In this document: positions 1 through 4,898 of the stretch, piece after piece
Numbering within the stretch: position 1 is the stretch's first letter
Layout: the number at the start of each line of letters is the position of its first letter
Origin: CAG-488 sp963625295
GTDB taxonomy: Bacteria; Bacillota; Clostridia; Oscillospirales; Acutalibacteraceae
Assembly: GCA_963625295.1 (NCBI GenBank)
Contig: CAVFTC010000089.1
Coordinates: 1 to 7,204, forward strand
Reading direction: 5' to 3'
Length of the DNA: 7,204 nt
The notes under the pieces: model-generated
The model's input: the letters and a program-made list of their open reading frames with translations, nothing else
The model's database searches: none
What the model was told of the DNA's origin: nothing
Program-made: the position numbers and the translations under genes

Positions 1-55
1 GACGAAAAATCTTACTGCGCAATTCGCACACCCCAATTGTGCGGTATTGCCTTAA
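1..55 (+). repeat. Right-hand end of long palindromic element, cut by window edge (copy A)
   Basis: These 55 bases align end to end with the last 55 bases of the complete copies at 6373-6540 and 6746-6914, ending in TGTGCGGTATTGCCTTAA. The copy begins at the window edge, so the rest probably lies upstream. The closing TTAA (52-55) is also the opening TTAA of the next short element. The strand given is that of the copies at 6373 and 6746; the copy at 1804 is in the opposite orientation. Confidence 0.85.
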
Positions 56-126
56 GGTAATGCCGCACAAGGTGTGCGAATTGCAAAAACAAGGTGTTCG
101 CCTCGATTTGTGAGGTGCTACCTTAA
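52..126 (-). repeat. Short, internally deleted form of the TTAA palindromic element (75 bp)
   Basis: Its left end reads TTAAGGTAATGCCGCACAA and its right end is the near reverse complement TTGTGAGGTGCTACCTTAA; 15 of 19 positions match. Left and right parts align with the two ends of the 169-bp copy at 1804-1972, while about 94 central bases are missing. It is therefore best read as an internal-deletion derivative. The variant base in GGTA on the left is matched by TACC on the right, so the outer stem is preserved. It shares its first TTAA with the preceding copy. Confidence 0.75.
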
Positions 127-224
127 GCATTGGTATTATAGCACATTAACAATTCTTCTTCAAGAACTTTTTGAAAGATTCTTTTCACCAAGCCTATTTT
201 TACACATTGTTTACAGTCGCTCTA

Positions 225-253
225 TTGACAAAAATATAAAAGAACGATATCAT
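225..253 (+). promoter_or_regulatory. Sigma-A type promoter of the flippase gene
   Basis: A perfect -35 box TTGACA (225-230) is followed after exactly 17 bases by TATCAT (248-253), five of six matches to TATAAT. The predicted start is near 260, giving a leader of about 80 bases that contains the half repeat at 276-327. It lies in the only non-repeat stretch between 126 and 276, which supports it as the gene's own promoter. Confidence 0.75.
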
Positions 254-275
254 TTATTTACACGATTTCAAGTAA

Positions 276-327
276 AAAAAATCTTACTATGCAATTCGCA
301 AACCTCAATTGTGCGGCATTGCCTTAA
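276..327 (+). repeat. Half copy of long palindromic element in the flippase leader (copy B)
   Basis: The segment runs from an A-rich start through ATCTTACTATGCAATTCGCA to GTGCGGCATTGCCTTAA. It matches the same terminal 50 or so bases as 1-55, with a few substitutions. No matching left half is visible between 126 and 276. Its last two bases are the first two of the AAAGGA that serves as the flippase Shine-Dalgarno site (326-331). Confidence 0.8.
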
Positions 328-340
328 AGGAACAAACAGA

Positions 341-1759
341 ATGGATAAATACGGTAAACTTGCAAAAAACACAATGCTTATAAGTATCGGTGTGCTGACA
401 TCAAAGCTCATCGTTTTTTTGATGGTCAGATTTTACACCGGCTATCTCACCCCGGCGGAATACGGCGACGCAGATCTGATAAGCCAGACTGCGAATCTTC
501 TTTTTCCGGTTATTTCTTTGGGCATAACGGACGGTGTTTTTCGATATGCCATCAACTCGACGACGGACAGAAACAGGGTATTCTCATCGGGAATTTTGAT
601 AATTCTCCTCGGCTCGATATTTCTGCTGCTTTGCTATCCGCTTCTGGATATGCTTATCGGCGAAAAGCTTGATGTTACGGCGGTTATTTTATATACCGTT
701 TCGGCGTGCATACATTCTGTTTGCAGTCAGTTCGCACGGGGGCTGGGCAACACACGGCTTTTTGCTGTGCAGGGTATAGTGAACACCTTTTCGGTTGTTG
801 TGTTGAATATACTTTTTCTTGCCGTGCTTGGACTTGGCATCGACGGATATGTTTATTCGATCGTTATTTCGGACTTGATTTGCGCAATTTATATTACGCT
901 CAGAGAAAAGCTGTGGCGATATGTTACCTTTAGGGTCGATAAAAGTCTTATCAAAAGAATGCTCAGATACAGCATTCCGCTTATTCCGACGGCTATTTTC
1001 TGGTGGATAACCTCCGTTTCCGACAGGTATATGATCAATTGGATGGTTGACAGCACTGCAAACGGAATTTACACCATGGCGTGTAAGCTGCCGACTGCTA
1101 TTGTTCTTCTTTCGGGCGCATTCAGCGACGCATGGCAGTATTCCGCTGTCAGCGAGAGGAAGGACGGCGAGGCTGACGAGTACAAAGACTTTTTCTCGGA
1201 CAGCTGGCTTTCGTTCCAAGGAATTCTGTTTTTTGGATGCAGCTTTGTAATTGCGATTGCAAAGCCGGGAATAAGACTGCTTGCGACTGAGGAATATTTC
1301 TCGGCTTATGCCTATGTTCCGCTTCTGTGCTGTGCGATGGTCTTTTCGTCGTTTTCAACCTTTATGGGCAGCTCGTTTTTGGTTTATAAAAAGAGCAGGC
1401 TTTCGTTTGTTACCTCAATGTTCGGTGCTGTCGCAAATGTCGTGATGAATCTTATCCTTATTCCGAAATACGAGATCTACGGTGCAGCGGCAGCCACCTT
1501 TGCCAGCTATTTTATTGTCTTTGTGATAAGAGCGCTGATGTCAAAAAGGCTTGTTGATTTTAAAATGTATGCCGGACGCACGCTTGCGGGAACGGCAATA
1601 ATTGTGCTCCAGACCGTTTGCACATATTTTGAGCCGAAGTGCCTTGTTGCGATAAATATCGCCGCAGTTGTCATAACCGCAGCCATTTATTTTAAGACCT
1701 TCTATTCAGTAATCGCAAGGGTGCTGAGAGCGTTCGTTTCCAACAGAAAAAGAAAATAA
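341..1759 (+). CDS. Polysaccharide/lipid-linked oligosaccharide flippase (MOP superfamily, Wzx/PST-like), 472 aa
   Basis: This is a polytopic inner-membrane protein of the MOP flippase superfamily, whose members move lipid-linked sugar units across the membrane for surface polysaccharide assembly. Strongly hydrophobic segments recur throughout (for example about residues 11-30, 48-65, 82-105, 145-165, 170-186, 212-224, 296-308, 326-347, 356-374, 380-399, 411-428 and 436-452), consistent with 12 to 14 helices. The N-terminal pattern with a TPAEYG turn after the first helix and a C-terminal Polysacc_synt_C-like half are typical. The basic tail RKRK is cytosolic. The start at 341 has AAAGGA (326-331) nine bases upstream and begins just before the first helix. 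The frame is open back to position 74, but those 89 codons cross repeats and the promoter and have no flippase character. No glycosyltransferase genes flank it, so the substrate is unknown. A Wzx, a teichuronic-type exporter or a spore-coat/SpoVB-like role cannot be separated by reading. Confidence 0.88.
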   Translation: MDKYGKLAKNTMLISIGVLTSKLIVFLMVRFYTGYLTPAEYGDADLISQTANLLFPVISLGITDGVFRYAINSTTDRNRVFSSGILIILLGSIFLLLCYPLLDMLIGEKLDVTAVILYTVSACIHSVCSQFARGLGNTRLFAVQGIVNTFSVVVLNILFLAVLGLGIDGYVYSIVISDLICAIYITLREKLWRYVTFRVDKSLIKRMLRYSIPLIPTAIFWWITSVSDRYMINWMVDSTANGIYTMACKLPTAIVLLSGAFSDAWQYSAVSERKDGEADEYKDFFSDSWLSFQGILFFGCSFVIAIAKPGIRLLATEEYFSAYAYVPLLCCAMVFSSFSTFMGSSFLVYKKSRLSFVTSMFGAVANVVMNLILIPKYEIYGAAAATFASYFIVFVIRALMSKRLVDFKMYAGRTLAGTAIIVLQTVCTYFEPKCLVAINIAAVVITAAIYFKTFYSVIARVLRAFVSNRKRK

Positions 1760-1765
1760 AAAATT

Positions 1766-1805
1766 AGGCTGCGGCAGATTTTGTTCTGTCACAGCCTGTT
1801 GTTTT
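1766..1805 (+). terminator. Intrinsic terminator of the flippase gene
   Basis: Six bases after the stop codon AGGCTG (1766-1771) pairs with CAGCCT (1792-1797). After one C/A mismatch, GGCAGA and TCTGTC extend the stem with one G-U pair around the loop TTTTGT. GTTGTTTT follows. The last T residues belong to the opening TTAA of the repeat at 1804. Confidence 0.85.
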
Positions 1806-1972
1806 AAGGCAACACCGCACAATTGAGGTGTATGGATTGCGCAGTAAGATTTTTCGTCAGGTTGTACAAAAAAATTGCAGGCTTGCTGTCGCAAGTCAAA
1901 GAATTTTTGTGCAACCTGACGGAAACAGCTTCAAGCAAGGCGTGCGCATCAATTTGTGCGGTATTGCCTTAA
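1804..1972 (-). repeat. Complete long palindromic element, 169 bp (copy C)
   Basis: It starts TTAAGGCAACACCGCACAA and ends TTTGTGCGGTATTGCCTTAA, near-perfect terminal inverted repeats. The palindrome continues inward: CGTCAGGTTGTACAAAAA (1855-1872) faces TTTTTGTGCAACCTGACG, and the apex is CTTGC-TGTC-GCAAG. The single strand could fold into one hairpin of about 80 imperfect pairs. It is the reverse complement in orientation of the copies at 6373 and 6746. No open reading frame of transposase size is present, so it is a non-autonomous (MITE-like) element. It fills the gap between two convergent genes completely. Confidence 0.9.
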
Positions 1973-3321
1973 TATTCAATATGTTCCATTGTTTTGTCAA
2001 CCATGTCGGTGATTTTAACTGTTCCGACTCCGAAAACGGAAGTGTGCAGAATATTGTTTATCGGCTTGCTCCAGTATTCGGGAATGGTTTCAACTCCGTT
2101 TGCCATGCCGAGAATCGAGCCGACGGTTGCGCCGTTGCAGTCGGTGTCGAAGCAGGTCTGAACCGCACGGCAAATCGACCTTGCGTAATCTCCGCCGCCG
2201 TAAAGCAGCGATGCTGCAACTATCATTGCATTTGAAATCGTGTGACACCAACCGTAGCCCGTGTGCTCGTCGTAGCAGGAGTGAATGTAAGAGAATGCTT
2301 CTTCCTCTGTAACACCGCTCTTGAATTTATCCATGATATCAATGACGCTCTTGTAAAGGCGAGAGGTTGACGGAATCTGAGCAAGACCCGATAGAATAAT
2401 ATCCTCGATATTGCTCGTGACGGCTGCGTTGGCGAGCATTGCTGCAACAAACATTTCGCCGTAAATGCCGTTTTTAATATGTGAGATCGAGGCGTCTCTC
2501 CATGCCATTTCCGCTGCAAGCTCCGGATTGCCGGGATTGATATAACCCCAATAATCGCCTCGTATCTGAGCGCCTATCCATTCACGGTAGGGATTTTTGT
2601 ATCTTGCCGATTCGGGAGGAGTGAAGCCCTTTACAAAGTTGCAAAAAGCTACTCTTTCGGCTGTGCAGTATGCAAATTTCGGCTGATAGTCCATCCATGC
2701 GACGGAAATGTTATACGGCGTAAAATTCTTGCCGTATTTTTCACGGATAATTTGATCGAGAACCATATAATTGGTGTCATCATCTGCCGGCATACCTTCG
2801 ATATCTCCGACATAGCTCATGTTCCCCGTGAAGCCGAATTTATATTTGTCCTCAATATCTGCCATGAGGTCGCTGCGGTAAATGTAGCGGGAGAGAGGAT
2901 AATTGCCCGTTTCCTTAAGAAAAGGAATAAACTCGTCCGAGCGGATGCCCTCAACGGTCTTGCCGAGCATACAGCCGCAGATTCTGCCGAGCCATGCGCC
3001 GTGAATCTTGCCTTTGATTGTATCACGGTTAACCGTGCCGTCGATCGGATAAGCCTTCCTGAGTTTTTTTATTTCTTCAAGCTCAGACGGTTCGTTGAAT
3101 TCATAATCGGCTCTCATCGGAGCGCTTGAAACGATTTTGAATATCGTGTCGCCGAGGTCATTTGCTATCTCATCATGCGGAAGCTTTGAAACTGCTTCAA
3201 AAAGCTCCCTGTATTTTTCAATATCAAGACCCTCGTCGATGCATTGCTTATATTCAATCATAATATCGGCCGGATAGAATTCGCAGCCGTCCAATTTTTC
3301 GTAATTCGGTTTAATCGACAT
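1969..3321 (-). CDS. ADP-ribosylglycohydrolase-family protein, 450 aa
   Basis: The protein matches the ADP-ribosyl_GH/DraG fold, dinuclear Mg-dependent enzymes that hydrolyse the N- or O-glycosidic bond of ADP-ribosylated proteins or small molecules. Visible signatures are GAWLGRICGCMLGKTVEG (residues 108-125), the metal-binding ADDDTNYM (179-186), and the second metal motif FDTDCNGATVGSILG (391-405) with D392 and D394. Residues 1-95 form an acidic, soluble extension before the family core; its role is unknown. No signal peptide or membrane segment is seen, so it should be cytosolic. The start at 3321 is supported by GAGGTGG (3332-3326 on the minus strand) just upstream. It stands alone, with its own promoter and a tRNA operon terminator behind it. 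No ADP-ribosyltransferase is adjacent, so the substrate cannot be inferred. The TAA stop overlaps the closing TTAA of the repeat at 1804-1972. Confidence 0.87.
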   Translation of the reverse strand: MSIKPNYEKLDGCEFYPADIMIEYKQCIDEGLDIEKYRELFEAVSKLPHDEIANDLGDTIFKIVSSAPMRADYEFNEPSELEEIKKLRKAYPIDGTVNRDTIKGKIHGAWLGRICGCMLGKTVEGIRSDEFIPFLKETGNYPLSRYIYRSDLMADIEDKYKFGFTGNMSYVGDIEGMPADDDTNYMVLDQIIREKYGKNFTPYNISVAWMDYQPKFAYCTAERVAFCNFVKGFTPPESARYKNPYREWIGAQIRGDYWGYINPGNPELAAEMAWRDASISHIKNGIYGEMFVAAMLANAAVTSNIEDIILSGLAQIPSTSRLYKSVIDIMDKFKSGVTEEEAFSYIHSCYDEHTGYGWCHTISNAMIVAASLLYGGGDYARSICRAVQTCFDTDCNGATVGSILGMANGVETIPEYWSKPINNILHTSVFGVGTVKITDMVDKTMEHIEY

Positions 3322-3341
3322 TTAACCACCTCATACTTTGT

Positions 3342-3361
3342 ATTGTGCGGGATTGCCTTTA
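3342..3361 (+). repeat. Remnant of one end of the palindromic element
   Basis: ATTGTGCGGGATTGCCTTTA matches the common right end ATTGTGCGGTATTGCCTTAA at 18 of 20 positions, with no recognisable remainder of the element attached. It sits in the leader of the ADP-ribosylglycohydrolase gene and would include that gene's predicted transcription start near 3356. Confidence 0.65.
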
Positions 3362-3362
3362 T

Positions 3363-3391
3363 ATTGTACAACATAACAAAACCGTTTTCAA
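3363..3391 (-). promoter_or_regulatory. Promoter of the ADP-ribosylglycohydrolase gene
   Basis: On the minus strand TTGAAA (3391-3386) is followed after 17 bases by TACAAT (3368-3363), each one mismatch from the sigma-A consensus. The predicted start near 3356 leaves a leader of about 35 bases ending in the Shine-Dalgarno GAGGTGG. It lies directly downstream of the second tRNA-operon terminator. Confidence 0.7.
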
Positions 3392-3399
3392 CATAGAAA

Positions 3400-3429
3400 T
3401 AAAAAAGCCGCAGAAATTATTCCGCAGCT
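3400..3429 (-). terminator. Second (distal) intrinsic terminator of the tRNA operon
   Basis: On the minus strand AGCTGCGGAA and TTCTGCGGCT form an uninterrupted ten-pair stem (two G-U pairs) around a four-base loop (arms 3429-3420 and 3415-3406), followed by a run of T residues at 3406-3400. The T-tract polarity assigns it to the minus strand. Confidence 0.85.
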
Positions 3430-3435
3430 CTAAGG

Positions 3436-3465
3436 CAAAAAAATAAAGCCGGGAAAAATCCCGAC
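3436..3465 (-). terminator. First intrinsic terminator of the tRNA operon
   Basis: One base after the CCA of tRNA-Glu, GTCGGGA pairs with TCCCGGC (one U-G pair) around a T loop (3465-3448), followed by CTTTATTTTTTT on the minus strand (to 3436). With the hairpin at 3406-3429 it makes a tandem terminator pair insulating the next gene. Confidence 0.85.
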
Positions 3466-3466
3466 T

Positions 3467-3541
3467 TGGTGACCCGGACGAGAATCGAACTCGTGTTACC
3501 GCCGTGAAAGGGCGGTGTCTTAGCCGCTTGACCACCGGGCC
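3467..3541 (-). tRNA. tRNA-Glu (anticodon TTC)
   Basis: A complete cloverleaf reads on the minus strand. The acceptor is GGCCCGG against CCGGGTC with one G-U pair. The D arm is closed by GTC/GAC, and the anticodon stem CCGCC/GGCGG holds the loop CTTTCAC with anticodon TTC. The T arm is ACGAG-TTCGATT-CTCGT. The discriminator is A (3470) and CCA is encoded (3469-3467). It is 75 bases long including CCA and starts three bases after the CCA of tRNA-Met, so both come from one transcript. Confidence 0.95.
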
Positions 3542-3544
3542 ATA

Positions 3545-3621
3545 TGGTAGCGGCAGTGGGATTCGAACCTACGACCAATCGGGTATGAACCGAGTACTCT
3601 AGCCAACTGAGCTATGCCGCC
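3545..3621 (-). tRNA. Elongator tRNA-Met (anticodon CAT)
   Basis: The minus-strand cloverleaf has acceptor GGCGGCA against TGCCGCT, D arm GCTC/GAGT, anticodon loop TTCATAC and encoded CCA (3547-3545). The anticodon stem lacks the three G-C pairs of initiator tRNA and position 1 pairs, so this is elongator Met. The body also differs from lysidine-type tRNA-Ile2. Two non-pairs are visible: C27/U43 in the anticodon stem and A51/C63 in the T stem. It is 77 bases long and is the first gene of the two-tRNA operon. Confidence 0.92.
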
Positions 3622-3629
3622 ATATGTGC

Positions 3630-3650
3630 GTCGCTTTTGATTCAAGCGAC
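3630..3650 (-). other. Hairpin in the 5' leader of the tRNA precursor
   Basis: GTCGCTT and AAGCGAC form a perfect seven-pair stem around seven bases, starting close to the predicted transcription start and ending eight bases before mature tRNA-Met. It is not followed by a T-tract on the minus strand, so it is not a terminator. It may influence RNase P processing; that is inference. Confidence 0.5.
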
Positions 3651-3656
3651 TTGCTA

Positions 3657-3685
3657 ATTATATAGCATAGAGAAAGAAAAGTCAA
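3657..3685 (-). promoter_or_regulatory. Strong promoter of the tRNA-Met/tRNA-Glu operon
   Basis: On the minus strand TTGACT (3685-3680), a 17-base spacer and a perfect TATAAT (3662-3657) make a near-consensus sigma-A promoter, as expected for stable RNA. The start falls near 3650, at the base of the leader hairpin. The 118 bases between it and the divergent promoter at 3804 are very A/T rich, with no other convincing signal. Confidence 0.85.
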
Positions 3686-3803
3686 GTGTTTTTTTGATTT
3701 TTTTGGATTTTTATCAGATATTTTATTATAATCAATTTTTAAATAATAAAACTGTTAAAAAGGCAGTTAATTGTAAAAAATATGTCAATTTTTGAAAATA
3801 GCA

Positions 3804-3832
3804 TTGAATAAAAAAAGTATCGGTGCTATAAT
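3804..3832 (+). promoter_or_regulatory. Extended -10 promoter of the polysaccharide deacetylase gene
   Basis: TTGAAT (3804-3809) is followed after 17 bases by a perfect TATAAT (3827-3832), preceded by the TGC of an extended -10 element (3824-3826). Transcription should start near 3839, leaving a leader of about 44 bases. Confidence 0.8.
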
Positions 3833-3882
3833 GTGCAATGGTAATATTTTGCCGAAATTAGTCATGGAGATGTGTTACTGAA

Positions 3883-4806
3883 ATGAAAAGGGATTTTATT
3901 GGGAAAGCGATATTTTTAGTTGCGTTTGTTGCAATTCTTGTGGCTTCGGTGTACGGTATCAGCGGAAAAATCACCGAGGAAAGGCACGAGTCGTTGAGCA
4001 AAACCGGCGAGACGACGGTTGAGAACAAAACAGAAGATAAAAGCGAAGATAATAAAGAGATCACAATTAAAAAGACTACAAAAAATACGGCGGAAACGAC
4101 AACGGAGAACACGACGACCGAGGAAGAGGAGGAGACAGACTCCAAGAGGAAGCTTCCGAAATCGACCGATAAGCTTGTCTGCTTCACCTTTGATGACGGT
4201 CCGTATGCTCCGGTTACCAATAAAATTCTCGACACTCTGGAAAAATATAACGGCAGAGCGACATTCTTTGTCGTCGGCGACAGAGCCTCAACCTATTCCG
4301 CAGAGATAGAGAGAGCGTCGAAGCTCGGCTGTGAGATAGGAACTCACACCTATTCTCATGTTAACCTCAACACTCTTTCTGCAGATGAAATGCAGAGGGA
4401 GATCAATAAATCCTGCAGTGCGATAACGAAATATTCGCACAGAAAGGTCAAGGTTCTCAGACCGCCGGAGGGCGCAGCGAACGAAACGGTTCAGGCGAAT
4501 GTGAATATGCCGCTGGTGCTTTGGAGCGTCGATTCCCGTGACTGGGAATACAGAAATGCCGACAAGGACTATCAGACCGTTATGGATAATGTCTTTGACG
4601 GAAGCATCGTTCTCATGCATGACCTTTACCCGGCGACGGCAGACGCCGTTGCAAGGCTTATCCCCGAGCTTGCAAAGCAGGGATATAAATTCGTTACATT
4701 TTCCGAGCTGATGAAGATCAGGGGAGTGGAGGTCAAGGCAGGAGAGAAATACTTCAGCGCAACTCCTCAGACGCCGGCCGAAGAATGTAACGACGCTGCT
4801 GAATAA
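3883..4806 (+). CDS. Membrane-anchored NodB-type polysaccharide deacetylase, 307 aa
   Basis: This is a carbohydrate esterase family 4 (NodB homology) enzyme, predicted to remove acetyl groups from N-acetylated sugars of peptidoglycan or another envelope glycan. Residues 8-27 form one hydrophobic segment after a basic start, acting as a signal anchor with the rest outside. Residues about 30-95 are a low-complexity Thr/Glu/Lys linker suited to spanning the wall. The catalytic domain follows. TFDDG holds D104 (base) and D105 (metal); THTYSH holds metal ligands H155 and H159; RPPEG starts at R193, where many relatives have Tyr instead of Glu; the fourth region is DSRDW (217-221); LMHD places H246. 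All key residues are present, so it should be active. The start at 3883 has only a distant GGAG (3866-3869, 13 bases away), but no better start fits the signal anchor. A PdaA/PdaB-like sporulation role or a general peptidoglycan deacetylase are both possible. Confidence 0.9.
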   Translation: MKRDFIGKAIFLVAFVAILVASVYGISGKITEERHESLSKTGETTVENKTEDKSEDNKEITIKKTTKNTAETTTENTTTEEEEETDSKRKLPKSTDKLVCFTFDDGPYAPVTNKILDTLEKYNGRATFFVVGDRASTYSAEIERASKLGCEIGTHTYSHVNLNTLSADEMQREINKSCSAITKYSHRKVKVLRPPEGAANETVQANVNMPLVLWSVDSRDWEYRNADKDYQTVMDNVFDGSIVLMHDLYPATADAVARLIPELAKQGYKFVTFSELMKIRGVEVKAGEKYFSATPQTPAEECNDAAE

Positions 4807-4838
4807 ACAAAATTGCCTATATGAGCATTTTGTATACA

Positions 4839-4880
4839 TTAAGGCAACATCGCTCGATTGAGATGTGCGGTATTGCCGAA
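4839..4880 (+). repeat. Minimal (about 41 bp) hairpin form of the palindromic element upstream of glyA
   Basis: The left end TTAAGGCAACATCGCTCGAT is followed within a few bases by the right end ATGTGCGGTATTGCC, with the closing TTAA degraded to GAA. GGCAA/TTGCC and ACATC/GATGT pair as a hairpin. It appears to be an extreme internal deletion of the 169-bp element. It lies between the deacetylase stop and the glyA ribosome binding site, only six bases before the GGAGG. No T-tract follows, so it is not an ordinary terminator. Confidence 0.7.
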
Positions 4881-4886
4881 GAAAAC

Positions 4887-4891
4887 GGAGG
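4887..4891 (+). promoter_or_regulatory. Ribosome binding site of glyA
   Basis: GGAGG, seven bases before the ATG at 4899, is the strongest Shine-Dalgarno on the plus strand here. A promoter for glyA is uncertain: TTGCCT (4813-4818) with TACATT (4835-4840) at a 16-base spacing is only a weak candidate. Since no good terminator follows the deacetylase gene, read-through from it is possible. Confidence 0.8.
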
Positions 4892-4898
4892 ATGACAG

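Noticed and set aside
1..126. CRISPR-like array of regularly spaced repeats
   Set aside because: The repeats are palindromic elements of different lengths at irregular distances, with no uniform spacers and no cas genes.
74..340. In-frame upstream extension of the flippase reading frame (89 codons)
   Set aside because: It crosses two repeats and a consensus promoter, has no flippase-like sequence, and the ATG at 341 has a good ribosome binding site and begins before the first helix.
2752..3129. Plus-strand open frame of 125 codons opposite the ADP-ribosylglycohydrolase gene
   Set aside because: It is antisense to a gene with clear conserved motifs; similar antisense frames opposite glyA and the deacetylase were rejected for the same reason.
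3735..3770. Hairpin AACTG/CAGTT between the divergent promoters
   Set aside because: It has only five A/T-rich pairs, as expected by chance in such A/T-rich DNA.
3870..3881. Three-codon mini reading frame (Met-Cys-Tyr-stop) before the deacetylase start
   Set aside because: It follows the GGAG too closely to use it and is too short to support; chance is enough to explain it.
4807..4838. Terminator after the deacetylase gene (ACAAAAT/ATTTTGT)
   Set aside because: The stem is A/T rich with a bulge and no T-tract follows.
4807..4898. Glycine riboswitch or T-box leader upstream of glyA
   Set aside because: The interval is only about 90 bases and is mostly a repeat hairpin; no riboswitch or T-box core is recognisable.
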